Part shown: piece by piece, positions 34,793 through 43,874 of the stretch
Position numbering within the stretch: the first letter of the stretch is position 1
How the letters are laid out: the number at the start of each line of letters is the position of its first letter
NCBI GenBank assembly: GCA_030748735.1
Contig: JASMLK010000136.1
Location: forward strand, 54,805-118,804
DNA from: Myxococcota bacterium
GTDB taxonomy: Bacteria > Myxococcota_A > UBA9160 > UBA4427
Length of the DNA: 64,000 bases
Direction: 5' to 3'
The notes under the pieces: generated by a model
What the model was told of the DNA's origin: nothing
The model's database searches: none
Seen by the model: only the letters and a program-made list of their open reading frames with translations
Program-made: the position numbers and the translations under genes

Positions 34793-36181
34793 CTAGTCGC
34801 CGGCGATCGTCATCGACGCGATGCGTACCGGCGGTGCAGCGACCGAGCCCAGCCAGAGCAACTCGCTCCCGATCGCGTCGATCTCTTCGAGCATCTTTCC
34901 GAAGTGACCGGCAATCGTGATCTCCTCGACCGCGTGGACGACTTCACCGTTTTCGATCCACAGGCCAGCCGCGCCACGCGAATAGTCGCCGGTCACCGGG
35001 TTGAAGCCCATGCCCAGGAGTTCGGTCACGAGCAGACCGCGGTCGGTGCGCCCGATGATCTCGTCGAGGGTTTCGCTCCCGGGCTCGAGCCACAGGTTCG
35101 TACTTCCCACGCCGGGCGGACTGCCGGCGCCGCGCGAGGCATTGCCCGTCGAGGGCAAGCCCAGCTTGCGGCCCGAGTAGGTGTCGAGGAGCCAGGTCTC
35201 GAGGCGCCCCTGCTTCACGATCGTGTTGCGACGCGTCGGCAGGCCTTCTCCGTCGAAGGGCTTGCTTCCGAGGCCGCCGGGCAGACGCCCGTCGTCGATG
35301 ATCGTGACGCTCGGCGCTGCGATCTGCCGGCCCAGTTTGTCGCCGAGAAACGAGCTTTCGCGATACACCGCGTAGCCACTCACGAGGCCCGCGATCTGCC
35401 GCACGAGCCCCGCCGCCTGCAGGCTTTCGAAGATCACGGGGCATTCGGTGGTCGGGACGCGGCGCGCGTCGAGTCGACGAATCGCACGTTCGGCCGCCCG
35501 TCGCCCGACCTGTGCCGGCGGTTCGAGGCCCGCGAGGGCGCGCGACGCCGTCATCCAGTAGTCGCGCTGCATGTTGTCGCCGCTACCCGCGATCGGTTCG
35601 CTGAACAGCGAGTGGGCCGCGCTGTCGTATTGCCCGACGAAGCCCGCGGTGTTGCCGTAGACGACCGTGGAGAAGTCGCTTCCCACCTGGCTGCCCTCGG
35701 AATTGCTGATCCGCGGGTCGTAGGCGCGGGCGGCCTGTTCGGCGCTGCGCGCGTCTTCGATGCGCGCGTCGGCCGTCGTGTTCTCGTCGGCGCGGTCGAG
35801 AAGTTCGAGGTCGGGGATCTCTTCGGCGAAGCCACCGTCGGGCAAGCCCGCGGCCGGGTCGGCTTCGGTGGCTCGCGCCAGCGCCACGGTCTCGCGCACC
35901 ATCTTGCGCACGGCTTCCGGGGCGAGGTCGCTCGTCGACGTGACCGCGGAACTCATGCCCGACTCGCCCGCGACCAGCGCACGAATCCCGAGAATCTGTT
36001 CCTGGGCCTGCTTCACGAAGTCGACGGTTTCGTCGCGCACGCGCGCTTCGAGACTGCGGCCCCGCACCAGCACGACGTCGGCGGCGTCGGCTCCCTCGCT
36101 CGTGGCGCAGCGAAGGGCTTCGTCCACCACGGCGGTGGCGTCATTCGCTTTCACTTCGATCGCACCGCTTTGCTCACTCAT
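34793..36181 (-). CDS. pmbA: TldE/PmbA-family metalloprotease partner
   Basis: 462 aa, start overlapping the tldD stop by ATGA. It has the PmbA/TldE fold: an N-terminal domain with VDFVKQAQEQILGIRAL and a C-terminal half with GLPTRRNTIVKQGRLETWLLDTYSGRKLGL, SGNASRG-like NASRGAGSPP and NLWLEPG. TldE lacks the zinc motif and works as heterodimer with TldD. The complex trims unfolded or leader peptides, such as microcin and other ribosomally made peptides, and CcdA. No precursor peptide is recognisable nearby. Confidence 0.93.
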   Translation of the reverse strand: MSEQSGAIEVKANDATAVVDEALRCATSEGADAADVVLVRGRSLEARVRDETVDFVKQAQEQILGIRALVAGESGMSSAVTSTSDLAPEAVRKMVRETVALARATEADPAAGLPDGGFAEEIPDLELLDRADENTTADARIEDARSAEQAARAYDPRISNSEGSQVGSDFSTVVYGNTAGFVGQYDSAAHSLFSEPIAGSGDNMQRDYWMTASRALAGLEPPAQVGRRAAERAIRRLDARRVPTTECPVIFESLQAAGLVRQIAGLVSGYAVYRESSFLGDKLGRQIAAPSVTIIDDGRLPGGLGSKPFDGEGLPTRRNTIVKQGRLETWLLDTYSGRKLGLPSTGNASRGAGSPPGVGSTNLWLEPGSETLDEIIGRTDRGLLVTELLGMGFNPVTGDYSRGAAGLWIENGEVVHAVEEITIAGHFGKMLEEIDAIGSELLWLGSVAAPPVRIASMTIAGD

Positions 36182-37650
36182 CCTTCGGTGCCTCCCACGG
36201 TGATCGCGTCCAGTCGGATGGTTGGCAAGCCGACGCCGACGGGGACGCTCTGCCCGTCCTTGCCGCAGGTGCCTACGCCCTGGTCGAGCGCCAGGTCGTT
36301 GCCGATGCGGCTCACCCGGGTGAGGACGTCGGGCCCATTGCCGATCAGCGTGGCGCCCTTCACGGGCGCGCCGATGCGGCCGTTTTCGATCTTGTACGCC
36401 TCGCTCACGCTGAACACGAACTTGCCGCTCGTGATGTCGACCTGGCCGCCGCCGAACGACACCGCGTAGAGGCCCGTGCCGACCGAACGCAGGATGTCTT
36501 CCGGGTCATCGTCTCCCGGCAGCATGAAGGTGTTGGTCATGCGCGGCATCGGGAGGTCGGCGTAGCTCTCGCGCCTTCCGTTGCCGCTCGGTTCGCTGCC
36601 GAGCAGTCGGGCGTTCAAGCGGTCGGTCATGTAGCCGACCAGGATGCCGTCCTCGATCAACACATTGCGTCGCGACGGCGTGCCCTCGTCGTCGACGTTG
36701 ATCGAGCCCCGGCGTCCTTCGAGGGTGCCGTCGTCGACGACGGTGACCCCAGGGCTCGCGACCCGTTGTCCCATGCGTTCGGAAAACGCCGAAGTGCCCT
36801 TGCGGTTGAAGTCCCCTTCGAGCCCGTGGCCGATGGCTTCGTGCAGCAGGATGCCGGGCCAGCCCGGACCGAGGACCACGTCGAGCGAGCCGGCGGGGCA
36901 GGGCTCGGCGTCGAGGTTGAGCAGGGCCACGCGTGCAGCTTCGTCGACCAGCTGCTTCCAGGTGTCTTCTTCGGTGAGGCGCGCGAAGTCGTAGCGCCCA
37001 CCCATCCCCTGGTAACCCATTTCGCGAAGGCCCTGCTTCGGGTCTTCGACGATCACCTGGATGTTCAGCCGGACCAACGGCTGGACGTCGCCGACGAGGT
37101 CGCCCTGGCTGTTGGCGACGAGGATCGTGCGGTGCTGTGTGATCGCACTCGCGCTCACCTGCTTGATGCGCGGGTCGATCGCCCGCGCGTAGACGTCCAT
37201 CTGCGAAATGAGATCGATCTTGTCTGCGACGGGTACGTCCGTCGGCGCGAGTGCGACCGGGTAGAGATCATGCGCCGAGACGGCGCCGCTCTGCACCCGG
37301 ACCGGCGCATGCGCGCCACTGCTCTGGGAGATCGATCGCGCGGTGCCCGCGGCCAGCGCCAGGCTGTCCGGATTGATCTCGTCCGAATGGGCGTAGCCCT
37401 GCCGCTCACCGCAGATCGCCCGCACACCGACACCCTGTTCGAGGTGTCGGCTGCCGCTCTTGACGATGCCTTCTTCGATCACGACCGAGTCCTGGGTCGA
37501 GTACTCGAAGTAGAGATCCGCGTAGTCGATCTGGCGCTCGAAGGTCGTGTCGAGCACGGCCGAGAGCCGGCTTTCGTCGAGCGCAAAGCGATCGGCAAAG
37601 AAACCGAGAGCGCCCTCGGGCGATGGAGACGTGTCTTGCGGTTCGGACAT
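36178..37650 (-). CDS. tldD: TldD metalloprotease
   Basis: 490 aa, ATG at 37650. The zinc motif HEAIGHGLEGD lies near residue 260, preceded by VVLGPGWPGILL. GTPSRRNVLIEDGILVGYM and RMTNTFMLPGDDDPEDIL are typical. Paired with TldE, it forms a processive peptidase that degrades or processes unfolded peptides. The two genes overlap by four bases, giving equal synthesis. The gene is full length, and 79 bp separate it from the upstream HAD gene. Confidence 0.95.
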   Translation of the reverse strand: MSEPQDTSPSPEGALGFFADRFALDESRLSAVLDTTFERQIDYADLYFEYSTQDSVVIEEGIVKSGSRHLEQGVGVRAICGERQGYAHSDEINPDSLALAAGTARSISQSSGAHAPVRVQSGAVSAHDLYPVALAPTDVPVADKIDLISQMDVYARAIDPRIKQVSASAITQHRTILVANSQGDLVGDVQPLVRLNIQVIVEDPKQGLREMGYQGMGGRYDFARLTEEDTWKQLVDEAARVALLNLDAEPCPAGSLDVVLGPGWPGILLHEAIGHGLEGDFNRKGTSAFSERMGQRVASPGVTVVDDGTLEGRRGSINVDDEGTPSRRNVLIEDGILVGYMTDRLNARLLGSEPSGNGRRESYADLPMPRMTNTFMLPGDDDPEDILRSVGTGLYAVSFGGGQVDITSGKFVFSVSEAYKIENGRIGAPVKGATLIGNGPDVLTRVSRIGNDLALDQGVGTCGKDGQSVPVGVGLPTIRLDAITVGGTEG

Positions 37651-37729
37651 CCGGCCGTCCTCGTACGATTGAACCCGCGTACTGACACGCGGTGTGGATG
37701 AAGGATCGGTCCGGGGGGCGGCGTGCAGA

Positions 37730-38431
37730 CTAGCCTGCGGTGATCGAATGAACGAGATCGCCGAGGCTTTCGAAGTCGCCGACGAGAAGGCTTCGCAGTC
37801 CCGCTTCTTCTGCGGCCCGTGCGTCGCGCACCGCGTCGTCTCCAACGTGAACCACCTGGGCCGGCTCGAGCCCCAGCTTCTCACAGGCGAAGCCGAAAAT
37901 GCGCGGATCGGGCTTCTCGAATCCGCAGTCCGCCGGAATGACCACGAGGTCGAGAAAGCATTGCAAGTCGAGCGCTTGCAGGATCTTGGGCAAGCGATGG
38001 TCGAAGTTGCTGACGACCCCGGTGGCGAGCCCTCGCTCGCGCAACAGGGCCAAAGCCTCGCTGACCCCCGGGCGCAGGCCCCACGCCTCGCTGGTGGAGA
38101 AGTAGTCGAAGAGTTCGCTGTAGAAGGTGTCGAAGTCGCTGAACTTCACCGTGCTGTCCGCCGCCAGAAAGCTGCTTCGCACGATCGCACGCCACCAGGC
38201 GATCTCTTCTCGTTCGATGTCGTCGCGCGCTGCGCCCGGAAAGACGCGCGGCGGGGCATGTCCCATCACGCGAACGAACGCGTCGTCTAGCCGCCAGGCC
38301 GGAAGCGAAGCGCCGTAGGGTTCGGCGAAACGGGAATAGGTGATGCCGACCGATTCGCGCGGTTCGATCAGGGTGCCGGCGGCGTCGAGGAGCACCGCGC
38401 GCAAGGGTTCCACGCTGTTGGCTTCGCTCAC
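37730..38431 (-). CDS. HAD-superfamily phosphatase
   Basis: 233 aa from a GTG at 38431, overlapping the ArsR-methyltransferase stop by GTGA. Motif I is VLLDAAGTLIEP, in which the second Asp of the usual DxD is replaced by Ala. Motif II is VVSNFDHR, motif III lies in CGFEKPDPRIF and motif IV is VHVGDDAVRDARAAEEAG. It resembles HDHD3/YjjG-type haloacid dehalogenase-like phosphatases. The changed acid/base residue makes phosphatase activity uncertain. The substrate is unknown. Confidence 0.85.
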   Translation of the reverse strand: MSEANSVEPLRAVLLDAAGTLIEPRESVGITYSRFAEPYGASLPAWRLDDAFVRVMGHAPPRVFPGAARDDIEREEIAWWRAIVRSSFLAADSTVKFSDFDTFYSELFDYFSTSEAWGLRPGVSEALALLRERGLATGVVSNFDHRLPKILQALDLQCFLDLVVIPADCGFEKPDPRIFGFACEKLGLEPAQVVHVGDDAVRDARAAEEAGLRSLLVGDFESLGDLVHSITAG

Positions 38432-39393
38432 GTCTGGGCTCGGCGAGCCGTGGCGATGAAGGTCGACGGAAGGTCGCGGCCCCGGGTTGCCGGGTCGTGG
38501 GCGCGGATCGTGATGTCGTGCATGCCCAGCGACGCGTACCAGTCGCGCACCTCGTCGAGACCGAAGCCGAGATGGTTCACGCCGAGTTCGTCGCGCATCC
38601 AGGTGAGATCGTGGGCCACGAAGTCGACCACCACGAGGGTGCCGCCCGGTCGCACGATGCGGTGCATTTCCGCGAGCGCGTCCGCAGGCGCCGAGAGGTA
38701 CTGCAGCACCATGTGGGCGAACGCTGCGTCGACTTCGCCGTCTTCCAGCGGCAGGGCGTGGGCGTCGCCCTGGCGAAACTCGACCCGGGATTCGTTGGCA
38801 GTTTCGTCTTCGCGCAGGTTTTCGCGGGCCGCCTCCAGCATGCGTGCGGATCCATCGACGCCAATCACTTCGACCCCGAGACGGGCGAGTTCGAGGGCCA
38901 GGATGCCGGTGCCCGTGCCGATGTCCGCCACCTTCTGCGCGGGGTCGATCAGGTGATTCATCGCGCGGGCGCGCACCAGGTCGTCGTTGAAGACCTTGCG
39001 CAAGGCGTCCCATTCGGGGCCAACGATGTCGAAGAAGCTGCGCGCCGATTCCCCGCGTGCGGCCAGCACGCGGGCCAGTGCCACGTCGTCGCGTTCGGCC
39101 GTGGAGTCGCCCTCGAGGTTCTCGCGCACGATCCGCCAGGCGTCTCGCCACCACGGCTCGCTCGGGGCTTCCATGCGATACGACACGTAGGTGCGGTCGC
39201 GTCGGTCGTTCACGAGCCCCGCCTCGCGCAAGATCGCGAGGTGACGCGACACCCGCGACTGCGCCATGCCGAGCACTTCCATGAGCTCCTGGACCACGAG
39301 GGCGTCGCGTTCGAGTAAGCGGAGGATCCGGATCCTGGTGGGATCGGAGAGGGTCTTGAAGACTCTCTGGAGTTCTTCTGCACTGGCCGGCAT
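38428..39393 (-). CDS. ArsR-type regulator fused to SAM-dependent methyltransferase
   Basis: 321 aa. Residues 1-80 are an ArsR winged helix (LSDPTRIRILRLLERDALVVQEL, MAQSRVSRHLAILREAGLV). Residues ~140-320 are a class I methyltransferase with motif I VADIGTGTGILALELARLG and the post-I acidic VIGVDG. This fusion recurs in proteobacteria and is generally thought to couple gene control to the SAM/SAH state. No metal-binding Cys pair of classical ArsR is present. It is coupled to the HAD gene; targets are not visible. Confidence 0.88.
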   Translation of the reverse strand: MPASAEELQRVFKTLSDPTRIRILRLLERDALVVQELMEVLGMAQSRVSRHLAILREAGLVNDRRDRTYVSYRMEAPSEPWWRDAWRIVRENLEGDSTAERDDVALARVLAARGESARSFFDIVGPEWDALRKVFNDDLVRARAMNHLIDPAQKVADIGTGTGILALELARLGVEVIGVDGSARMLEAARENLREDETANESRVEFRQGDAHALPLEDGEVDAAFAHMVLQYLSAPADALAEMHRIVRPGGTLVVVDFVAHDLTWMRDELGVNHLGFGLDEVRDWYASLGMHDITIRAHDPATRGRDLPSTFIATARRAQT

Positions 39394-39508
39394 GGCGCGT
39401 GAGTGTAGCCGTCAGTGGACGCGCGCGGAGCGTGCGTCGGCAAAACCGGCGGATGATTCGGCTCGAACGCGAGGGATGGGAGGCGAGCCCGCGCCGCGCG
39501 ACCTCGAC

Positions 39509-40405
39509 CTACGGTTGGGTCTGGAAGTTCGCACTGGCGAGGGTGCCGACGAAGTGGACCGACCCCCGGCCGTCGTTGTCGATGCGCACGCCGAAGAGCT
39601 CGAGTATCGAGCGAACCTGGGGTTGGACCTCCGAGAATTCGATCCGAATGTCCAGGGGCGCATTGGTGGGCTGGGCCGCACGCCCGACGTGGCCAGTGGC
39701 CGTCATGCGGAAGAGCGACCCCACCAGCGAAAGGCTTTCGATGTCGACCAGGGTGTCGCCCGCGGTGTCGCCGCCCTGGCCACCCAGCGTGAACGCACCG
39801 TGGAGGGTGTCGAAGGGGATCTCGACGGGAAGCGCCTCGTGCCCCAGGATGCCTTCCTTCGCGCTGAACTGGAGTGGTCCGAGGTAGCCCGCCGATGAAC
39901 TCGCGACGTCGCCCTCTGCGCTCAAGCGTCCCGTCAGTGTCACGGGCAGGGCGCTCGCAATGAAGTGGAGTTCGGCGAGGTCGGCGTCGGTCACACTGCC
40001 CGACCAACCCGGTTCGTCTCCCGCAAGGATCCGCCCTTCGGTGTTACCGAGCGCCGATTCGACTTCGTAGAAGAACGTGGGCGTCAGGGCCAACCAGCTG
40101 AGGGACCAGGCGGGGCCGAAGCGGGCGCGATCGATCCGGTAGATGTCACCACTCGACGTTTCGACGCGAACGGTTTCGAAGCGGAAGCCTGGGCCGTCGA
40201 GGCCCGGGCTGAGGCCGCTGTCGACTGCGGTGATCTCGGCCCCGAGCGCCTGCGAGGCGAACGCCGTCGCGCGGTCCGTCAGGTGGTGGTACGGGAAGCC
40301 CAACACGATGAAGAACGCGGTCAGCGCGAAGGCGACCACCGGGATCCCCACCACCCGTGCCGTGCGTGGGAGCGGTGAAGTCAGTAGAGATGAAGTCTGG
40401 GCCAT
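39509..40405 (-). CDS. gspN: Type II secretion protein GspN
   Basis: 298 aa, ATG at 40405, four bases after gspM. One N-terminal membrane helix (about residues 15-37) is followed by a periplasmic beta-rich domain with the family's repeated strands (for example LTGRLSAEGDVASSS). GspN is found only in some type II systems and is thought to stabilise the assembly platform or secretin. It is the last gene of the gspC-to-gspN run. Assignment rests on position, topology and length more than on signature residues. Confidence 0.82.
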   Translation of the reverse strand: MAQTSSLLTSPLPRTARVVGIPVVAFALTAFFIVLGFPYHHLTDRATAFASQALGAEITAVDSGLSPGLDGPGFRFETVRVETSSGDIYRIDRARFGPAWSLSWLALTPTFFYEVESALGNTEGRILAGDEPGWSGSVTDADLAELHFIASALPVTLTGRLSAEGDVASSSAGYLGPLQFSAKEGILGHEALPVEIPFDTLHGAFTLGGQGGDTAGDTLVDIESLSLVGSLFRMTATGHVGRAAQPTNAPLDIRIEFSEVQPQVRSILELFGVRIDNDGRGSVHFVGTLASANFQTQP

Positions 40406-40409
40406 GAAG

Positions 40410-40961
40410 TCAGAGCGCGTCGAAGGTCGATACGTTGAAGGTCACGTCGAGCAGGTCGGAGCTGTCCGAGCGGTTCTTGATGCGCAGGCTCTTCACCGTG
40501 AGCAGCTGATCAGACGACTCGATGGCGTGGAGATAGCTCACCGTATCGCGCAGCGTCACGCTCTTGAGCCGGACTTCGACGCGGGTCTCCTTGTACTTCG
40601 CGTCGTCCTGGGCTTTGCGCTCTTCCATCGAATCGACCTTGACCGACGACGCCGAAGCCAGGGTTGCAAGCAGCGTCAGTAGCTGGCGCTTCTCGACGTT
40701 GGACGAAATGCGCTGCTCGACCTTGCTGAGGCTCGCGTTGACGACGTCGTACTGACTGCGCAGGCGCTTCATCGCCACCAGTTGCTGTTCTGCGGCCTCG
40801 ACCCGTGTGCCGACCTGTCCGGCGTAGCCTGCGATCGGCCGGATGATGCCCACCACGAGAATCGCGAACACCATGAGCCCGCCCGCTGTTCCGAGCAGGA
40901 CCTGTTCCCGGCCGGAAAGATCGTGCCATGCGTCGGTGATGCGAGAGAGAAGGCCGTTCAC
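40410..40961 (-). CDS. gspM: Type II secretion protein GspM
   Basis: 183 aa from a GTG at 40961 overlapping the gspL stop (GTGA). It has one N-terminal transmembrane helix (about residues 25-45), a coiled coil (VEAAEQQLVAMKRLRSQYDVV) and a small ferredoxin-like periplasmic domain with LLTLLATLASASSVKVDSM. GspM pairs with GspL in the inner-membrane platform that couples the ATPase to pseudopilus growth. Length and topology match the family. Confidence 0.88.
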   Translation of the reverse strand: MNGLLSRITDAWHDLSGREQVLLGTAGGLMVFAILVVGIIRPIAGYAGQVGTRVEAAEQQLVAMKRLRSQYDVVNASLSKVEQRISSNVEKRQLLTLLATLASASSVKVDSMEERKAQDDAKYKETRVEVRLKSVTLRDTVSYLHAIESSDQLLTVKSLRIKNRSDSSDLLDVTFNVSTFDAL

Positions 40962-42550
40962 GAAGCCTCCCCCTCGGCCGCGAGGTTCAACGTGAGGTTG
41001 AAGCGCGTACCCGCCCCGCCGCGCGTGCTCTTCACCTTGTCGACTTCGGCGTTCACGAAGGGCGGCACCCTGGCGAGCAGCGCCTTCAGGCGATCTGCCG
41101 CCTGGTAGTTTTCGCCGAGCACTTTGATCTTCACGATGCGCCGGTCGATGTTGATGTCCTCGAACTTCACCTTGAGCTCGGGGGGAATGCGGCGCGAAAG
41201 CTCGGCGAGCAGATCGACGGCCGAGAGATCCGTGCCGTAGATCCCGAGGAAGTCCGCGCGCTCCTGGGCCTCGCGCAGGGCCCGGCTCATCGCCGGGACG
41301 GGATTGCCTCCGGAGCCGCCCGGGAGCACTTCGTTGTACAGCGCCTGCGCGCGGCCTTCGAGGTCGGCCGCGCGGCTCGATTCGAGGATCAGCGACGTCC
41401 CGAACGAAAGCAGCCCGAGCGCCGCGGCCGTCGCAGCGAGGATCGCCGTGGGCCGCAGATCCTGCGAGAGGACCTGGAGGTAGTTGGTGCGATAGGCGAA
41501 CTCGTGCTGGCGGAAGTCGAGCCGTGAGGTCGCCTTCGACGTCGACCGCAGGGCGAGCGCGATTGCGGGGGCGAACAGGACCGGATCGCCTTCGCCGAGG
41601 ATCGCGCCCTGTTCATCCTCTCGAGGTTCCCCCAGACACGCGGTCCGGATTCCGAGCTGGGTTTCGAGTGCGGCTTCGAGGCCAGCCAGGCGCGCACTGC
41701 CGCCCACGAGCACGGCACCGTCGATTCCGGCAGGTGCCTCGGAGCTGTCGTCCTCGAAGGTCTGGTTCTGATTGGCTTCGAGGAAGCGCACGATCTCGCG
41801 GCACAAGCGGGCGATCATCGCGTCGAGTTCGGGGAAGATCGCAAGCGCGTCGTCTTGCGCCTCGCACTTGCGCGCTTCGGCTTCTTCCATCGAGCAACCG
41901 CGCGCATTCGCAATGGCTTTGTTGAAGGCGGCCCCGGCGATCGGGACGGCGTGGGCGTTGACTGCGCGACCGTTCACGACCAGCGCGAGGTTCGTCTTGC
42001 GATGCCCCAGGTCGACGATCAGACAACGCGACGGCAGGTCGAAGAGCGCCGACAGATTGCCGAGCACGAGCCCCTCGGCCTCGAGGGCTCGGGGGTCGAC
42101 ACCCGCCGCCTGGAGTTGGGCGAGCCGGGTCGCAACGTTCTCTCGGCGCGTCAGCGCGGCGAGGACTTCGCCACCGCTGCCGACTTCAGTGAGCGACATC
42201 CAGTCGATCAGGATGTCCTCGAGTTCGAAGGGGATCTCGCCCTCGACCGCGAAGGGAATCGCCTGCGAGAGCTTCTTGCGGTCGCGGAAGGGGAAGGTGA
42301 GGCGGCGCAGGGAAATCTTGTTGCCCTCGATCGCGCTCACCACATGGTCGAGGTCCATGAAATGGAGACCGAGGAAGCGCTCGACTTCTTCGGGCAGCGG
42401 GTCGGTTTCGGGCGAGGCGGTGGCCAGGTCTTCTCGCGCCATCCGGTGCATGGGCGCGGGCTCGCCGCCGCGCAGCGACGGTTGCAGCTCGACCGACTTG
42501 ATCGCGTGCGAGCCCAGATCGAGGCCGACGATGGACTTGTTGAAGGGCAT
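40958..42550 (-). CDS. gspL: Type II secretion protein GspL (PilM/PilN-like)
   Basis: 530 aa, ATG at 42550. Residues 1-350 have the actin-like PilM fold: SIVGLDLGSHAIKSVEL, CLIVDLGHRKTNLALVVNGR and GAVLVGGSARLAGLE. One membrane helix near residue 375 (AILAATAAALGLLSFG) is followed by a PilN-like periplasmic domain. Unlike the short GspL of Pseudomonas, it retains an apparently complete actin-like fold. It links GspE to the periplasmic part of the platform. It starts 16 bp after gspK. Confidence 0.88.
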   Translation of the reverse strand: MPFNKSIVGLDLGSHAIKSVELQPSLRGGEPAPMHRMAREDLATASPETDPLPEEVERFLGLHFMDLDHVVSAIEGNKISLRRLTFPFRDRKKLSQAIPFAVEGEIPFELEDILIDWMSLTEVGSGGEVLAALTRRENVATRLAQLQAAGVDPRALEAEGLVLGNLSALFDLPSRCLIVDLGHRKTNLALVVNGRAVNAHAVPIAGAAFNKAIANARGCSMEEAEARKCEAQDDALAIFPELDAMIARLCREIVRFLEANQNQTFEDDSSEAPAGIDGAVLVGGSARLAGLEAALETQLGIRTACLGEPREDEQGAILGEGDPVLFAPAIALALRSTSKATSRLDFRQHEFAYRTNYLQVLSQDLRPTAILAATAAALGLLSFGTSLILESSRAADLEGRAQALYNEVLPGGSGGNPVPAMSRALREAQERADFLGIYGTDLSAVDLLAELSRRIPPELKVKFEDINIDRRIVKIKVLGENYQAADRLKALLARVPPFVNAEVDKVKSTRGGAGTRFNLTLNLAAEGEAS

Positions 42551-42566
42551 CAGTGGGTTCGCAACC

Positions 42567-43874
42567 TCATTGCAGGCGCCAGTATAAGAGAAAGGGTGCG
42601 CTCTTCCCGGTCTGGGTCATGTTGATTACGGCTTCGACCGTGCGCTCGATGTCACCATAGACGACCTGGGAGATCACGGTATAGACAAAGGATTTTGCGG
42701 GCAGCTCGGTGGGGGGGTAGACCTCACTGGAGTCGACGACTTCACTGAGGGTGATGCAGCGATCCGGGTTGCTGGAAACATCGTCGCAGATGAACGAACC
42801 GTCTTCCCGCGCGTCCATGATTCGGACCACATCGTCCTCTTCGAGTCTTCGGCCGCTTCCGCCCGAGCCTTGCCAGATACTTCCAAGCACATGGGGCGGC
42901 GCCGTGTTGAGATTCACCCCTTCGGCGGCGAAAAGGGGGTAGACGGTCAAGTAGGGCTCCATGGCTGTGACGAGATTGTGATCGAAGCCCTCGACCAGCC
43001 CCAGTTCTCGCACGCTGAGCATCGGCTTGTTGGCGGGCAGGTAGGGGGGATCCTGCTGCTGGTAGTAGATGTTCTCGTCACCCCCGTCGATTCTCACATC
43101 GTCGAAGTCCATGTAGTCGAGCAGGTTCTGGGCGAGATCGCGGATGATGTAGTCCTTCTCGGCCGCCGTGCCTTCCATGTTCTCGATGACCCGAGCCAGG
43201 AAATCCATCAGGAATTCCTCGGCGTCGGCGATCGGCACGCCTTCGTCCTTCTTGTCCAGTTCCTTCTTTGCCTTGTTCGCGAGATTCTTGCCGCTCTCAC
43301 CCAGGGCCTGCTCTGCCTGCTCGAGTTGCTCGTCGGTGAGGCTGGACAGCACCTCGGTTGCGATGTCCGAGCCGAGGTCGTCGAGCAGGCTGGCCGCCGC
43401 GAGGCCTTCCACTCCGTGGGCCTTTTCCGCGGTCGAGTAGCGTACGAGTGAATTGATGTTGAGCCGCGCGCGGTTGTCGAAGATGTCGACGCGCAGGAAT
43501 GCACCTTCGGGTGTCTCGAGTTCGTAGTCGCCGACGCGCGACGAGAGGTCTGCGAAGGTGTTGCCCATGACCTCTTCGGAGTCTCCTCGCTGAAAGCCGA
43601 CGTCGATTTTGCGCTGCAGCTGTTCGTGCAGCACGGCGCGCGCGATGTGGACGCCCGACCGCGCCAGGGCTTCCGCGTAGGCGACTTCGTCGCGATTGCG
43701 CACGATCATCGTGTCGATCACCGCGCGGCTCTGGAAGGTCGTGATCGCAGTCGCGAGGACCAGTACCAGGATCATCACCAGCGGCAGGATGACCCCGCGA
43801 CGAGCGGTGTCGGGGTCCCGGGTTCGACGAGAGCGCACCCGGGGCGCGCGCACCGCCCTAGAAATCGTCTTCAT
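42567..43874 (-). CDS. gspK: Type II secretion minor pseudopilin GspK
   Basis: 435 aa, ATG at 43874 inside the end of gspJ (17-bp overlap). The prepilin region is RRGVILPLVMILVLVLATAI, with the peptidase site before VILPL and no Glu at mature position 5, as in other GspK proteins. The body is the GspK two-subdomain fold, with RLNINSLVRY and a SAM-like insertion (residues ~150-260). GspK caps the pseudopilus tip with GspI and GspJ and usually binds calcium. It is the largest pseudopilin here, as expected. Confidence 0.92.
   Translation of the reverse strand: MKTISRAVRAPRVRSRRTRDPDTARRGVILPLVMILVLVLATAITTFQSRAVIDTMIVRNRDEVAYAEALARSGVHIARAVLHEQLQRKIDVGFQRGDSEEVMGNTFADLSSRVGDYELETPEGAFLRVDIFDNRARLNINSLVRYSTAEKAHGVEGLAAASLLDDLGSDIATEVLSSLTDEQLEQAEQALGESGKNLANKAKKELDKKDEGVPIADAEEFLMDFLARVIENMEGTAAEKDYIIRDLAQNLLDYMDFDDVRIDGGDENIYYQQQDPPYLPANKPMLSVRELGLVEGFDHNLVTAMEPYLTVYPLFAAEGVNLNTAPPHVLGSIWQGSGGSGRRLEEDDVVRIMDAREDGSFICDDVSSNPDRCITLSEVVDSSEVYPPTELPAKSFVYTVISQVVYGDIERTVEAVINMTQTGKSAPFLLYWRLQ

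Noticed and set aside
34793..37730. RiPP precursor peptide near tldD/tldE
   Set aside because: I looked in the gaps at 34754-34792 and 37651-37729 and found no short ORF with a leader-like sequence.
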